From Saccoglossus kowalevskii (lineage: Eukaryota > Hemichordata > Enteropneusta > Harrimaniidae), in contig NW_003126940.1 of assembly GCF_000003605.2 (NCBI RefSeq), positions 17,774 to 34,288 on the forward strand: 16,515 nucleotides of DNA, in the 5' to 3' direction. The stretch's first letter is position 1, and each line of letters opens with the position of its first letter. The notes beneath the pieces were generated by a model. It was not told the origin of the DNA. It saw only the letters and a program-made list of their open reading frames with translations, and ran no database searches. Positions 9,115 to 16,515 of this stretch are shown piece by piece. A program made the position numbers and the translations under genes.

Positions 9115-9206
9115 CTTTACTTTGACTTCACCTCTGAGCGTTAATTCAAATTCTTGGAATTTACTGAGAAGCGTTGCTGTGGTAACGCTGATATGTATTT
9201 TGCGTG
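9115..9206 (-). CDS. Guanylate cyclase exon j: C-terminal catalytic strand region, GC splice donor
   Basis: This 92-nt exon has acceptor CCATTTCAG and completes a Pro codon with exon i. It encodes RKIHISVTTATLLSKFQEFE and LTLRGEVKVK. This corresponds to the KIH...L..F.GFELE.RGxVxxKG block near the end of the domain. The exon ends AAG|GCAAGT, a non-canonical GC donor. Splicing there gives EVKVK|GKGSM, the same spacing as the family's R-G-x-V-x-x-K-G-K-G. A GT six bases earlier (AAA|GTAAAG) would drop two residues. Confidence 0.92.
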
Positions 9207-9603
9207 CTGAAATGGCAGAAGAACATGTTGAATAATAATAATAATAATAATAATAATTCTTATCAAGTACGTGTTACAAGGCATGTGAACGAGAGATTTC
9301 ATTTTCGAACGATTTGATATTTTGTTAATTTTTCGTTCTCGTTCACCGTTGTTGTTTTTCCCAGAAAAAAGGGTGGAAGTGTTTCCCCTCAAGTAGACTA
9401 TTTTCGAATTACTAGTATTTCAATCTCAACAATATCACATCCAGATTCTAGCACAGCCACCCTAGCACAGTTAATGCCTCATTTCTTAGCAATATTTGAC
9501 CATATTTTGTCGCCCGGATGAAAAACAATGACAGTACCTAGTCTTACTATTTCATCATCAATCAATTCATAAATCAGTATCTTTAAATAGAATGTTTACT
9601 CAC
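9207..9603 (-). other. Guanylate cyclase intron i-j with AAT microsatellite
   Basis: This 397-nt intron is bounded by GTGAGT and TTTCAG. A trinucleotide repeat lies close to its 3' splice site. Nothing else is seen. Confidence 0.85.
9231..9257. repeat. (AAT)9 microsatellite
   Basis: Nine uninterrupted AAT units on the plus strand, ATT on the transcribed minus strand. The repeat ends 24 nt before the acceptor-adjacent exon j, within the usual branch-point window. Confidence 0.97.
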
Positions 9604-9702
9604 GCTCGCCGTTCGATTCCATCCTGGAAGCGGTGTTAACCGTGTCGCCAAACAAGCAATACCGTGGCATTTTAAGACCAACCACACCTGCACATACGGG
9701 AC
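9604..9702 (-). CDS. Guanylate cyclase exon i: [17 protein letters not shown] active-site block
   Basis: This 99-nt exon has acceptor ATTTTTAG and donor GAGC|GTGAGT. It reads [20 protein letters not shown] and [13 protein letters not shown]. The Cys of RYCLFG (codon 9656-9658) is the second guanine-specificity residue. Asn (9635-9637) and Arg (9623-9625) of VNTASR are the ribose-binding and transition-state residues. With the residues in exons f and h, a complete guanylate cyclase catalytic set is encoded. Confidence 0.97.
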
Positions 9703-10037
9703 CTAAAAATATATTGCACCGTTTTCAGTGCTACTATTATTTTTCATTCAATTATACACTGTACCAAAATTACGTCCGCGCACAATTCCTCTATCACGGG
9801 ACTGTGGTCCGCGGTATGACAAGAACGCACACGGATATAACAGGTATAATATACATACACACGTAAACAGCACCTAGACCGATTTATGAGTGTAGTTCAC
9901 TGTTTTTATCTGTTCATAGTAATGTTTGCAGCGACAACCTCATAACACTAGATATCGTGGTAATAACAAAGTGTTTATTCATTTCTTCGTAGTTCAATCA
10001 AACCTATAATTAATAGCGAATGCTGTTAATAACAAAC
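9703..10037 (-). other. Guanylate cyclase intron h-i
   Basis: This 335-nt intron has the less usual donor GTTTGT and acceptor TTTTTAG. Nothing recognisable is inside. The ORF at 9633-9866 on the plus strand is the antisense shadow of exon i plus intron. Confidence 0.85.
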
Positions 10038-10212
10038 CTGAATGAACACCTATTCGCAGTTTCAACTGTTCTTTTGGCATGTGTCTGATTTTAAATGTAT
10101 TAACTGCTTCCAGCAAGGTCAGTGACATCTTGGCTATTTCGCAAACATGATGGTCGCCATTTCTAACAGGTAACCCGGACACCACCATATACGCGTCTCC
10201 TATCGTCTCAAC
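10038..10212 (-). CDS. Guanylate cyclase exon h: second metal Asp, guanine-recognition Glu
   Basis: This 175-nt exon starts in phase 0 after CTCTTAG and ends in phase 1 at TCAG|GTTTGT. It opens [19 protein letters not shown] and closes [12 protein letters not shown]. The Glu of VETIGD (codon 10207-10209) is the residue that recognises guanine in guanylate cyclases, where adenylate cyclases have Lys. The Asp of IGDAY (10195-10197) is the second metal ligand. Both are present, so this is a guanylate and not an adenylate cyclase. Confidence 0.97.
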
Positions 10213-10440
10213 CTAAGAGCAGAATTAAAAAGAAATCTTAGTTTCGAAACAAATAATTTAAGTTCTTAATTAATAATAAACGGCACAGCAATACAAATAA
10301 ATCCTGTTTAGTAAATACACCACCGCCTAAAATACACCACTAACTCCATTATTGCGAACGCATTAATGATATCCCCTTTCGAAACCCCAACTAACAAAAA
10401 ATACAACAAATCAGTGAACAACTGAATGGCAATATCTTAC

Positions 10441-10509
10441 CTTGTAAACGTCATAGTTATCGATAATTGCATCGAAGCACGTATACAGATCATTCAAAAG
10501 GTCAACTAT
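10441..10509 (-). CDS. Guanylate cyclase exon g: [10 protein letters not shown] block
   Basis: This 69-nt exon, phase 0 at both ends, has acceptor TTTTACAG and donor AAG|GTAAGA. It encodes [20 protein letters not shown] and VYK. This is the alpha-helical segment between the two metal-Asp motifs of the cyclase domain. It is too short to show as an ORF, but the match to the family is essentially continuous and joins exons f and h without a gap. Confidence 0.96.
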
Positions 10510-11917
10510 CTGTAAAAGAGTCAGAAAACAAAAATAGTTTATAATCAAAAACGTTGTGTTTTGGTGAAAACAAGCTACTTTGTGGAGGAGGCTATTGTAT
10601 GACGTGTCCTAATATTGAGTTTTTTTTACCCAATACAACGAAACTCGCGCAGACACTACTTACTCGTTACTTATCGTGTACTAGGCAGTCCGAAAGCTGA
10701 AGGACAACATTCGTTTTTGTCGTGAATGTGAGTTTGCGAATTAGTAACAATTCTTTTTTATTGTTTCTCCAATTATATCAATCTTTCTTCATTGTCAAAG
10801 AAGGGAGATATGGAAAGAAGAAACAAATCCAAATGTGATAATAATCCGCACACGAAGCGATGGGATGTGGACTCGAAGATTACATAACACGCCGCGATTC
10901 GTTCACTTCGTTTGAATCGTTCATGTTCATACATTTAACATGTATTTTGTTAAAAAATCGTATTGAATTTAAATCACAATCATCTGCAACGTGAATACAC
11001 AGTGCATATATGATTGTGATACATATTGTCCAACCACATACAAGTCGATTGTGCTTCACTTCAAGCCCCCGAAACCATTCACAGTGGAAACACTGGTCCA
11101 TTGTTTTTGGTCACGTTCACTGAAAGAATGCTGTAACCAGAGGCGACTCGTGTATCACAGGCCTTGTGTAGGTATGGCACATTTATTCTAGCCGTATACC
11201 CACACACTAATGAACAACTATATGCGTCATCGGCATTATTCTACATTCCCATGTATTACCCACAATGCATAGCGACGTACAAGCACAACCACTTCGCCCC
11301 CTTTTTCGTATATACGAGGAAAACAAATACCAGGCGCAAATTGGTAAATATGACAAAACAAACAAAACTATTTCATTACTCGTGATAATTACTCTTTCGA
11401 AGACGCCGCTTTACAGTGAGTTGCTGTCACCAAAGATCTTGGTATCTACGTAACAAAAAAAAATTTAGGCGCACTGGTAATTATGGAACCGTTGTATGGT
11501 TACCGCGTTAAAGGAGCTCTCCGACAACGTATATATTATATCATATATTTGTGAAATAAATCCAGCTGTCTAATCTATTACAATATTTTCAACATTCCAC
11601 TTTCATTTGGCAAGAGAATAGTCTTATTATTTTATACGGTTGTTGATTTGTCAAATGATGACAGTTTTACTGGGAAGTCTGAATTGTATACTTATTTAAG
11701 CTCGAGTGTATAGCGTTCTAATAATTTTGTAGCCATGTGTTCTTTTATGGTGTATCTTATAAGTACTTCACAGCTGTTTTCCTGTTTATCTTGCTGTGAA
11801 ATAAAATTGAATTAAATAAATAGGTTTTGAATTGAATGTATCAGTTGCCGTAATTAGGTCTTTGTTCACGAAGACGCACGAGGCTCGGATGGTAATAATT
11901 ACTTCTATAAATATTAC
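10510..11917 (-). other. Guanylate cyclase intron f-g
   Basis: This 1408-nt intron is bounded by GTAATA and ACAG. It holds a ZNF143-like motif at about 11254-11273 and several short ORFs (10880-11101, 10991-11453) that look like chance. No coding block is recognised. Confidence 0.8.
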
Positions 11918-12041
11918 CTGTATGGGGGTACTGCACGCCGATAATGCAGTAAAACCTACAATGTCACTAAAATAAATCGTTACTTCATCAAACCACTCTG
12001 CTTGCACATTCTTGCCTTGTTTTAGCTGACTGGAGACAGAT
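11918..12041 (-). CDS. Guanylate cyclase exon f: catalytic core with first metal-binding Asp
   Basis: This 124-nt exon follows a CATGACAG acceptor and ends in phase 0 at CAG|GTAATA. It encodes [20 protein letters not shown] followed by [20 protein letters not shown] and Q. The FSDIVGFT motif carries the first metal-coordinating Asp of class III cyclases (codon at 11963-11965). All family-conserved positions in this block are kept. Cys replaces the common Glu in the usual SAESTP, a conservative-looking local change. Confidence 0.97.
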
Positions 12042-12419
12042 CTGTCATGGAGATAAAAAACGTACATTTTTAATTATCCAATAAAGGCACATTGTTATTT
12101 GTCCGTTAAACCGTGAATCTTAATCGAAACAAAGACCAGTATTCAAAGATATGTGGTTACACACAATTCTTGCAATCCGGATAGAGTTTCTCTAATGATA
12201 ATAATCTACACATCCATCGGCATGTAGTTAAATGGATGAAAAACAACTAAAGGTAACAGTAGTATGTACAAGAACAAATTGACCGACAGTCATTCACACT
12301 GCATCGAAATAGAATAACAGACATATATGTTGTGTGCACGCACGGATGTATTCGGATGGATAATTATTTTTTCGTCCTTTTACAGAAAAAATAAAGAAAT
12401 AAACTACAAAATAATCTAC
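12042..12419 (-). other. Guanylate cyclase intron e-f
   Basis: This 378-nt intron is bounded by GTAGAT and ACAG. Nothing recognisable is inside. Confidence 0.85.
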
Positions 12420-12566
12420 CTTGGTAAGAGTCTGTCTAACAAATCTTCAGCTCGTTTCTTCTCCTCTAAATACTGTGATGTTCTCTCTTCCACCAAACCT
12501 TCTAGATTGTTAGCGTATTGTTCCATACGGGCTAGTAAATTGTCCAGTATATTGTCTCCTTTTTTA
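12420..12566 (-). CDS. Guanylate cyclase exon e: dimerisation coiled coil and start of cyclase domain
   Basis: This 147-nt exon completes a codon left by exon d (AC+T) after an ATTATAG acceptor and ends at CCAAG|GTAGAT. It reads [20 protein letters not shown], then [20 protein letters not shown] and DLLDRLLP. This is the highly conserved amphipathic helix that links the kinase-homology domain to the catalytic domain and holds the dimer. Its heptad-like Leu/Ile spacing is visible. RLLPR leads straight into the catalytic domain. Confidence 0.97.
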
Positions 12567-13649
12567 CTATAATGAAAACACAGTATATTGGAAATTGAAT
12601 TATGTTCTAGATAAAACACTCTAAACAATCGTTATAAATGAGCATCTTAGAGTTTCTTAAGGAATACACTGATGTAATATCATATGCATCGATGTACACA
12701 CACACGTCCTCTGCGCTAAAACTTTACAAAATCGCAATCGCCGATCGACTAGTTTATTACTCGTTTGAGGCAGATAGATACATGCAAGGTTTCAGAATAC
12801 ACTTCACGCATTTACTGGGCTGCTAAGTTACACGAATGCTTTTGAGAAAATTAGTAAACAGCACGTTAGCAAATATAGCGATTGTGAAGCCACAACATTT
12901 CCCGCCAAGTTGTTGATCCTACATCCTGTATATTTATCTAAATTTCGTTGTTATTATGTAAATATGATTTAATTTGCTATTTCCCGCAGATCATAATTAT
13001 TATATAGTCACTGGCTACGTCGTCTGAACAATACATGCAATAATTAAACCGGTGATTAGTAGTCGAACAACACTTCCGCTTATAGAAACATTTTTTATTC
13101 CATGCTATCTTGCCCTAGACCATCACTGGATCAGAAATACATGCGTTTTAAAACACTAGTTTCGCATGCTATATTTAGCCATGCCACATTACGTCATATA
13201 CGTGTGCTTATAAGAATGAACCACTTGTCATGATTTGACGGTTACACAGTAACTAGGCAAAGATGACATCATGACCTCAAATAAATTAGCAATTCTCCAA
13301 TCGTTTTATTATCTTAAGATCTTTTTTGAGTGCACAGACTCAGGCAATATTGCCCGACTTTCCCGTTCAATACAGTATTGGAAAGTCAGTTGTGCCATGG
13401 AATATATACGCTGATAACTCTGGAGGGTCAATAATAAGACCACATCTGCACAAGGAACACGCAGAAGCAAGCACATTATTCAAGAACAAGGGTGGTAAAA
13501 TGTGATACAAAATAAATATGATAGATCGTCCAGCGGCAAACAAATATATGTTACAAGATTCCAAATTATGTCGTCTATACACTACATCACATGATCAGCA
13601 TTACGCGCCAATCAAATGTGTTAACATCGATAACATACGAGAGACTTAC
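12567..13649 (-). other. Guanylate cyclase intron d-e
   Basis: This 1083-nt intron is bounded by GTAAGT and ATAG. I find no exon, RNA gene or recognisable repeat in it. Short ORFs on either strand (12638-12826, 13367-13582) have no recognisable content. Confidence 0.8.
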
Positions 13650-13825
13650 GTTGCGGGGTTGAGTTTTCGCACTATGCCTTTAATATGCGATATATCTGGT
13701 CTTTCACTTGGGTCTTCTGCCCAGCACCGTGTCATCAGTCCTTCAAGTTCTTTGGGACAGTCGAGTCCCCCTACCTAACGGTCGAAATGGAGGAGAATGC
13801 ACAGATCTCACGTTCTCAATCATTT
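13650..13825 (-). CDS. Guanylate cyclase exon d: end of kinase-homology domain, frameshifted
   Basis: The acceptor is TTACAG; the exon joins exon c to give EMIENVRSVHSPPFRP, matching the family block EIIERV...PPFRP. The frame then breaks. As written it runs into TGA about 12 codons after PFRP. The expected continuation, DCPKELEGLMTRCWAEDPSE followed by RPDISHIKGIVRKLNP, is in another frame of the same exon and reaches a strong donor, AAC|GTAAGT. The run of five G (minus strand) at 13767-13771 lies between the two halves. One base fewer there would restore a family-like sequence of normal spacing. This is either a sequencing or assembly error or a true inactivating +1 frameshift. No intron can sit there, because the two frames abut within about 13 nt. 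Confidence 0.9.
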
Positions 13826-14138
13826 CTGTAATAAGAAGTATTGTACATGTGTTATTGTACTGACATGTACGCCTTGTTTATTTCATTCTGACGTTAGTGA
13901 AGACATTACCTTTTGTTTTGCCTATCAATCATAATATCGTTGTCGACATTCAACTCATACGAAGACTTTTTCCAGTTCTGACACAACTAAATGCTGTTAA
14001 CATTATAGAAACAAAACATATAAAACAATACGACAGTCAATACAACGATGACGTCAGTTTGAATAGCCTTGTAGGTTTTCCTTATCGTATCCGCGCACTG
14101 ATCTATTCATCAGAACAATGTTAGCAAAGCCGACTCAC
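13826..14138 (-). other. Guanylate cyclase intron c-d
   Basis: This 313-nt intron is bounded by GTGAGT and ACAG. One full CRE palindrome (TGACGTCA, 14049-14056) is present. Nothing else is seen. Confidence 0.85.
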
Positions 14139-14291
14139 CTGCTGGCGTTAGGTTGTATTCATCCGTGTAGAATGGTCCACAACGTATTGCAATCTCTTGC
14201 ATAATGATAGAAAATGCGTAGATATCGGCCTTCTGATTTCCACTTGAAAGGACGCTTCCTCTTAAAATCTCCGGGGCCTTCCAAAGCATAC
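14139..14291 (-). CDS. Guanylate cyclase exon c: kinase-homology domain, WKAPE and DIYAFSIIMQEI block
   Basis: This 153-nt exon has an acceptor ending AAATAG, starts 2 nt into a codon and ends with 1 nt of a codon at CAG|GTGAGT. It encodes LWKAPEILRG, then a stretch with KADIYAFSIIMQEIAIRCGP and FYTDEYNLTPA. The APE motif and the D-x-Y-x-F-S-I-I-x-Q-E-I helix are C-lobe landmarks of the cyclase kinase-homology domain. Joining exon b to c gives VFKSMLWKAPE, in frame. Confidence 0.95.
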
Positions 14292-14485
14292 CTATTTTAA
14301 TGAAACAAACAAGTGGGTAGTACCACGTATTTAAAATGATCATAGCGCCCTCCGCGCCAAACTATTCCACACATATTGTTTTCATGTTTTCTTTAAAAAA
14401 AAAACAACCAGCCCAATAATATAAGAAATGACATCTTAGCGATACTAATAGCTAAACAAAAAATAACACGTTGTGGAACACTTAC

Positions 14486-14678
14486 TTTTAAATACCTTTT
14501 CTTCGTCCGCTATGTTATCAAAGACACCGCCTGTATCTGTGTAGGTGGGAACAGGTGGGCGTAGCTCACTCAGACCAAAGTCCGTGAGCTTAAGGACGAA
14601 TCGGCTGTCAACGACGCAGTTAGATGATTTCAGGTTACCATGACAACGAAGAAAACTGTTTTGAAGATATTCTAATCC
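14486..14678 (-). CDS. Guanylate cyclase exon b: pseudokinase catalytic loop and DFG region
   Basis: This 193-nt exon starts in phase 0 after TTTCCAG and ends in phase 1 at a strong donor, A|GTAAGT. It begins [20 protein letters not shown], followed by [15 protein letters not shown]. The HGNLKSSN loop stands where active kinases have HRDLKxxN, so the catalytic Asp is missing (pseudo-loop at about 14619-14642). The metal-binding DFG triplet is kept (about 14574-14582). This is the usual pattern of receptor cyclase kinase-homology domains, which bind ATP and regulate but do not phosphorylate. The donor was chosen over an upstream AAG|GTATTT because only the later one keeps the frame into exon c. 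Confidence 0.95.
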
Positions 14679-15083
14679 CTGGAAATTAAATAGAAAAAAG
14701 AACGTGCTGATATACTCCATTTTCTTGAAATTGGTTGAATTTAAAGCAATGAATTTACAAATACACGTACTCGATTGGATTACCTGAAGCGTAATCAACT
14801 TAATGAAGCATTACGTAACTCGGGGAATTGGGTCCATTATTTGGCTGTATTCACGCGGAAACACTTATCTTACTCGTAGCAGTGCTGTGCATCGCAGCTA
14901 AAGACTATATCTGCTAATACAGTATTCAGTAACTTTAAAAGTACTCATTTTTGTTTTCGCGGTTTTAATCGTGTTGCCAGTTCTTTTATAATCGCTCTAT
15001 TATCCAGGTTGTGCAGGATTCACTTGCCATATAACGAAAAGCTATTTCATATCTTTAAAATCGGCAAATCAGTATCCAAGTGT

Positions 15084-15419
15084 TCACCTAATAAGTTGCT
15101 CAGTGATATCGAAAAATATGATCGAGTCGTTTGCACTGTCATTGTCATAGTGGGTGTAATACTCCTGGTTGTTTACCATCTCGATGCATGTCCTCAATCT
15201 AAGCTCGGTAATAGCACTCTCATCTCCGACACAGGCAACAGATAGGGCGTTGAACAGGCAGTTACCGCCACCCATTACACTCACTGGTTTCAGACATGCG
15301 TCACCACCAGCCTTTTCCCATATCTTCAATGATGTACTGTCAACTACCTTTTCGCCCAACATGATCCCATTCTCCCGCATACTGATCTTCTCCACTCGTC
15401 TAATATAAATATCTTCCAT
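15084..15419 (-). CDS. OTU-like (vertnin-like) protein fragment inside an intron
   Basis: A 111-codon ORF in the same orientation as its host intron. Around the middle it reads GGGNCLFNALSVACVGDESA, then ITELRLRTCIEMVNNQEYYT. This resembles OTU-fold cysteine protease-like proteins: D-G-N-C-L-F-N-A-L-S around the nucleophile, followed by an E-L-R-L-R-T-C-I-E helix as in the vertnin-like and transposon-associated OTU families of invertebrates. The Cys and Asn are present, but the Asp of DGNC is Gly. No His-containing third catalytic motif is seen before the ORF ends. Upstream the frame stays open to a TTTTAG acceptor-like site (exon could start at 15437). Downstream the sequence TTAG|GTGAAC could be a splice donor. 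It may therefore be one exon of a nested gene or a decayed mobile-element relic. No expression evidence. Confidence 0.5.
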   Translation of the reverse strand: MEDIYIRRVEKISMRENGIMLGEKVVDSTSLKIWEKAGGDACLKPVSVMGGGNCLFNALSVACVGDESAITELRLRTCIEMVNNQEYYTHYDNDSANDSIIFFDITEQLIR

Positions 15420-15421
15420 CC

Positions 15422-15440
15422 TAGCAACATATCGTTGCTA
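15422..15440. repeat. Short perfect inverted repeat beside the OTU-like ORF
   Basis: TAGCAAC and GTTGCTA arms, 7 bp each, are separated by 5 bp directly upstream of the OTU-like ORF's first ATG. It could be chance or the remnant of an element end. No target-site duplication was found. Confidence 0.5.
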
Positions 15441-16235
15441 AAACATGACAATTCACTCGATACTTTACAATTGCTACGTTCTATATCACGTTGTACGACA
15501 CTATTATGTACACTATTTCTTATTCAGAATAAGATTTTGTAAATATGTAACATGCACTTCAAAATACTTAATTAAGCATTGGTTATTTTGCATTGTGATA
15601 CAAGGTGCGTCTTCACGAATATTTGACAGCGTATTTTAAAAATCTGGCACTATGGACCAACTACCGTGTTTAATCTAAACTACGTAAACCATTTAAAAAA
15701 TAACAGACACTTAGGTTTGGATTATTGTTTATTATTAAATAAGAAGTGTATGTGCAATTAAAAGCATACTTGCAGGCAGCTGATAATTTATGCATATTTA
15801 ATCTTTATTAGTAATCAGTTTCGTACGAAGTGACGAAATGACTGTAGTGCGAAGTAACCATATGGGTGAAAGTAAGTAGGCGTGTGGTGTGAGGTAAATT
15901 GGGAAGAAGCAGCTGTATCACGTCACTGTTACCTCCTGTCCAGAATGGCGGAAGGAAATGCAGTAACTGTTATATAATGTTTTAATTACGAATTATTGTT
16001 TTTCCAACTGTGTTTGTTTTATATTCATACTTTTAGAGGGGAACTAATCATTATGGTAATTAATGTTAATTGCGAATTTTGTCTTTTTTAGACAATAATC
16101 TGAAAAAAACAATGATCATCTAATATGAATAACCAAATAAAATATGTATGAATCGTCTTATTCCACGGCCCAGATCACGTGATTGATCAACTGATACGAT
16201 TGAAATACCAATACTGATGATATTAAAAACTTTAC

Positions 16236-16307
16236 CTTGCAAACGTCAAGCATAAGAGAATATCTGAACATCCAGTCCAATTTGATGACCTCATTCTCAA
16301 GAATATC
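16236..16307 (-). CDS. Guanylate cyclase exon a: kinase-homology domain, ILEN...LDWMFRYSL block
   Basis: This 24-codon exon is phase 0 at both ends. It is bounded by an acceptor ending TTTTAG and a donor AAG|GTAAA. It reads DILENEVIKLDWMFRYSL and then MLDVCK. This is the segment that follows the GSLQ motif in natriuretic-peptide-receptor kinase-homology domains and leads into the helix before the pseudo-catalytic loop. The preceding exon, expected to end with a GSLQ-like sequence, is not visible between here and the window edge. Confidence 0.92.
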
Positions 16308-16515
16308 CTAAAATTAAAACACAATGTAGTTAAAACAACGATGTCACGGATGTGTGAAACGAGGTACGTGGTACTTGTCTAATCCAATCACACGAATATG
16401 AGCTGCTTGTCACGATCTCCCGTAAGTACGGAGCCTAATGACACATTCCCCGATATCAAGTGTCTCCAGCGATCACCATCAACATGATTACCCGCTACAA
16501 TCCGTTATGAATCCC

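Larger units (their letters stand above)
14679..16235 (-). other. Guanylate cyclase intron a-b
   Basis: This 1557-nt intron has GTAAA at its 5' end and CCAG at its 3' end. It contains the OTU-like fragment described separately (15084-15437). Outside that I see only AT-rich sequence, a short palindromic E-box (ATCACGTGAT at 16174-16183) and no further coding block. Confidence 0.85.
8539..16307 (-). other. Receptor-type guanylate cyclase gene, 3' part (11 exons in window)
   Basis: This locus encodes the intracellular half of a membrane guanylate cyclase, which makes cGMP from GTP when an extracellular ligand binds. Eleven exons on the minus strand were located from conserved blocks. Every junction between neighbouring exons is phase-compatible. 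In order they encode a kinase-homology domain, a helical dimerisation region, a class III cyclase domain and a short tail with a stop codon. The signal peptide, ligand-binding domain, transmembrane helix and kinase-like N-lobe are not here and should lie beyond the right edge. Motif wording is closest to animal natriuretic-peptide-receptor-type cyclases (GC-A/GC-B and invertebrate relatives); I cannot assign an orthologue. If the frameshift in exon d is real the gene is broken. If it is a sequencing error the reading frame is otherwise intact. Confidence 0.93.

Noticed and set aside
11786-12067. 93-codon ORF taken as a full coding unit
   Set aside because: Only 11918-12041 matches the cyclase family. 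The rest of the ORF reads through splice sites into intron.
15009-15408. Plus-strand ORFs of 78 and 79 codons
   Set aside because: Antisense shadows of the OTU-like minus-strand ORF, which has the recognisable sequence.

Overview
This window is AT-rich, intron-rich nuclear DNA from an animal, most likely a marine invertebrate. It has split genes with GT/GC-AG introns, a receptor guanylate cyclase, a Kazal-type inhibitor exon, a small terminal-inverted-repeat element and many short repeats. There is no bacterial or organellar signal. I cannot name the species from sequence alone.

Right half (8539-16307, minus strand): the 3' part of a receptor-type (natriuretic-peptide-receptor-like) guanylate cyclase gene. 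Eleven consecutive exons with compatible splice phases encode the end of the protein: kinase-homology domain (exons a-d), dimerisation coiled coil (exons d-e), guanylate cyclase catalytic domain (exons e-k) and the stop codon. Extracellular and transmembrane exons lie beyond the right edge. The cyclase active-site residues are all present. Two oddities stand out: a +1 frameshift at a five-base homopolymer in exon d (13767-13771), and a GC-AG intron between the last two exons. A fragment resembling an OTU-like (vertnin-like) protein lies in the same orientation inside the first intron.

Middle-left (3201-6190, minus strand): a second gene of very small exons, anchored by a convincing Kazal-domain exon at 3706-3840. 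Exons in matching phase can be proposed on both sides: a signal-peptide start at 6151-6190, a second exon at 5718-5776, and exons at 3354-3416 and 3201-3224 ending in a stop codon followed by AATAAA. Only the Kazal exon is strongly supported. The exon carrying the first two Kazal cysteines was not found. A 290/287-bp tandem duplication carrying NRF1-like motifs lies just upstream of the Kazal exon.

Left end (1-3200): mostly non-coding. It holds a 166-bp MITE-like element with a 5-bp target duplication (1945-2110) and a weak candidate terminal exon on the plus strand (1222-1323).

The intergenic stretch 6191-8538 has several full CRE palindromes, a 14-bp inverted repeat and a TATA-box candidate on the plus strand. 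I see no operon, CRISPR, tRNA or rRNA. The most useful results are the reconstructed exon structure of the cyclase, its possible inactivating lesion, and the cryptic Kazal gene, whose exons are too short for ordinary ORF calling.
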